Shown in pieces: positions 4,320 through 5,576 of a DNA stretch of 5,576 nt (position 1 is the first letter of the stretch; every line of letters begins with the position of its first letter). The DNA comes from Bacillota bacterium. Lineage in GTDB: Bacteria; Bacillota_I; Bacilli_A; Acholeplasmatales; Acholeplasmataceae. A program made the translations under genes and the position numbers. The notes under the pieces are model-generated. The model made no database searches. It saw only the letters and a list, made by a program, of their open reading frames with translations, and was not told the DNA's origin. The DNA lies in contig JAEWVV010000065.1 in NCBI GenBank assembly GCA_023458995.1, positions 1 through 5,576 of the forward strand, in the 5' to 3' direction.

Positions 4320-5576
4320 ATGAATACATGGACATGGATTGTTTTAACATTGTTTACTTTTTTATCATTTATTCCAGTCGTTAAATTAGATGAGATAAGA
4401 ACAAATTATCAATATCGAATTTTATGGGTTTTATCCATCATTGTTTTGGCATGGATTCTATTAAACAACCTGAATTTATCTACACATGATCCTTTTATTA
4501 TTTACTACACGAGACTCATTTCATATCCTGTTGTTTATGGTGTTGCTTATGCGATGTTTGCTACATTTCAAATATATACAAAACATAAAACACCGAGATG
4601 GTTTCATATTATAGCAATCTCTTTCTTTTTTATCGAACTTATCCTTGCGATAACCAATACCTATCATTTCTTGATCATAAAAATTCCATACTCAGAGGGA
4701 CTAACAAGAGAAGCCTATAATATTGCTTCTAGAGGATGGTTCTTTTATGTTCATACTGCAATATGTTATGTCTTATTGTTGCTAGGATTTATACGTATGT
4801 TAAGTTATCTCAATCGAAAAGATACTAATGATAAAGATGTATTTCCTTTCCGTTTAATATTAGTTTCATTAGTTTTAGGCATTATGATGAATATGATTCA
4901 TTTATTCGTTTTTCATTTTCCGATTGATCCAACATATGGATTTGTGGTGATTTTTACATTTATACTCTATACGATTATTTATAAACGTGACTTTAATGTC
5001 AACTTGATTTTATCTTCTCGTAAAGTATTGTTTAACAATTTGAGAGAAATGTATGTGATTGTCGATCATCATCAAAAAATTATTGAATATTCAAGAAACT
5101 TAATCAAACGTTTTAATCGTATTCGATTCAGTATTGGTGATACCACCGATGAGTTTTTCAGTAAGCTGAAGAAGTATGCGATATGTTATAAAGATATTAA
5201 AGAAATCAAGGGTATAGATTATAATGAACATATGGTCTATCTACACGTTGACGAGCTTAAGTATAGAATCGATCGTTTTAGTGCTCATGGGGATCTTATT
5301 TTGCTTTATGATGAAACAACTTCAGTTCGTATGATGTATCAGATGGATGTTATCAGGGCACATGATCAGATGAGTCATCTTTACAACCGAAACTTCTTTG
5401 AAGAGACTAAAGATAAGTTTGAAAAAGATTATCCAAACTTGGGACTTATCATGATTGACCTCGATGGGTTAAAACTTTTTAATGACTATTTAGGTCATCG
5501 TGAAGGGGATCAACTCATTATCCGATTTGCCCAGACATTACTAAAACTTACTAAACTTTATGATGATTTAATACCA
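4320..5576 (+). CDS. Membrane-bound GGDEF protein (7TM sensor-PAS-GGDEF), 3'-truncated
   Basis: An open frame of 419 codons running off the right edge. Seven hydrophobic segments (about 5-22, 33-51, 66-86, 95-113, 139-160, 178-200, 206-221) match the 7TM N-terminal sensor region found on Firmicute histidine kinases and diguanylate cyclases, including the T-N-x-Y-H-F-L stretch after helix 4. Residues ~232-335 look PAS-like (V-I-V-D-x-x-x-K-I-I-E near 246-256). A signalling helix leads into a GGDEF domain: D349-x-x-S-x-L-Y-N-R357 is the usual D-x-L-T-x-L-x-N-R, then the metal-binding D380 in I-D-L-D-G-L-K, N388-D389, and G392-H393 with G396-D397. The window ends before the GGDEF signature loop, so whether it makes c-di-GMP is not visible. 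Probable role: a membrane sensor that sets c-di-GMP level in response to an unknown ligand. It follows a terminator and has its own start region, so it is probably transcribed separately from the ABC operon. Confidence 0.9.
   Translation, partial: MNTWTWIVLTLFTFLSFIPVVKLDEIRTNYQYRILWVLSIIVLAWILLNNLNLSTHDPFIIYYTRLISYPVVYGVAYAMFATFQIYTKHKTPRWFHIIAISFFFIELILAITNTYHFLIIKIPYSEGLTREAYNIASRGWFFYVHTAICYVLLLLGFIRMLSYLNRKDTNDKDVFPFRLILVSLVLGIMMNMIHLFVFHFPIDPTYGFVVIFTFILYTIIYKRDFNVNLILSSRKVLFNNLREMYVIVDHHQKIIEYSRNLIKRFNRIRFSIGDTTDEFFSKLKKYAICYKDIKEIKGIDYNEHMVYLHVDELKYRIDRFSAHGDLILLYDETTSVRMMYQMDVIRAHDQMSHLYNRNFFEETKDKFEKDYPNLGLIMIDLDGLKLFNDYLGHREGDQLIIRFAQTLLKLTKLYDDLIP

Noticed and set aside
1..5576. 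CRISPR arrays, tRNA or rRNA genes, insertion sequences, attachment sites
   Set aside because: No spaced repeat series, cloverleaf-like sequence, transposase or terminal inverted repeat was seen on either strand, and coding density leaves no gap above about 150 bases.

Overview
The window is AT-rich bacterial DNA of a wall-less or low-GC Firmicute type. All five complete or partial coding regions that I could reconstruct, plus the membrane GGDEF gene at the right edge, lie on the + strand. Tryptophan is always written TGG, no gene contains an in-frame TGA, and one gene appears to stop at TGA. That argues for the standard bacterial code. AT-rich codon use, a pgsA-recA pair and a c-di-GMP type signalling gene would fit the Acholeplasma/Izemoplasma side of the Mollicutes, which keeps TGA as stop, or another low-GC Firmicute. 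This placement is inference; no rRNA is present to test it.

Left part (1-1604): the 3' portion of pgsA (phosphatidylglycerophosphate synthase, its first ~20 residues lost off the edge) is followed after 45 bases by recA. I see no convincing promoter between them, so recA is probably read from upstream through pgsA. A strong hairpin and T-run closes the unit after recA.

Middle part (1605-4229): a self-contained three-gene unit. It has an extended -10 promoter preceded by a nested palindrome, then a stand-alone cobalamin-binding protein (GTG start), an FtsX/MacB/LolC-type ABC permease (start overlaps the previous stop as ATGA), and a LolD/MacB-type ABC ATPase (8-base overlap). It ends in a clear intrinsic terminator. 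The overlaps imply translational coupling and suggest that the B12 protein and the transporter work together. The cobalamin protein has no DNA-binding or catalytic domain in the chain, so whether it senses, carries or merely once bound a corrinoid is open. This unit is the most interesting part of the window.

Right part (4230-5576): a short intergenic region with promoter-like elements, then a gene running off the right edge. It encodes seven predicted membrane helices of the histidine-kinase 7TM sensor type, a PAS-like segment and the first half of a GGDEF domain, so it is probably a membrane-bound diguanylate cyclase. The window ends before the GGDEF active-site signature, so activity cannot be judged here.
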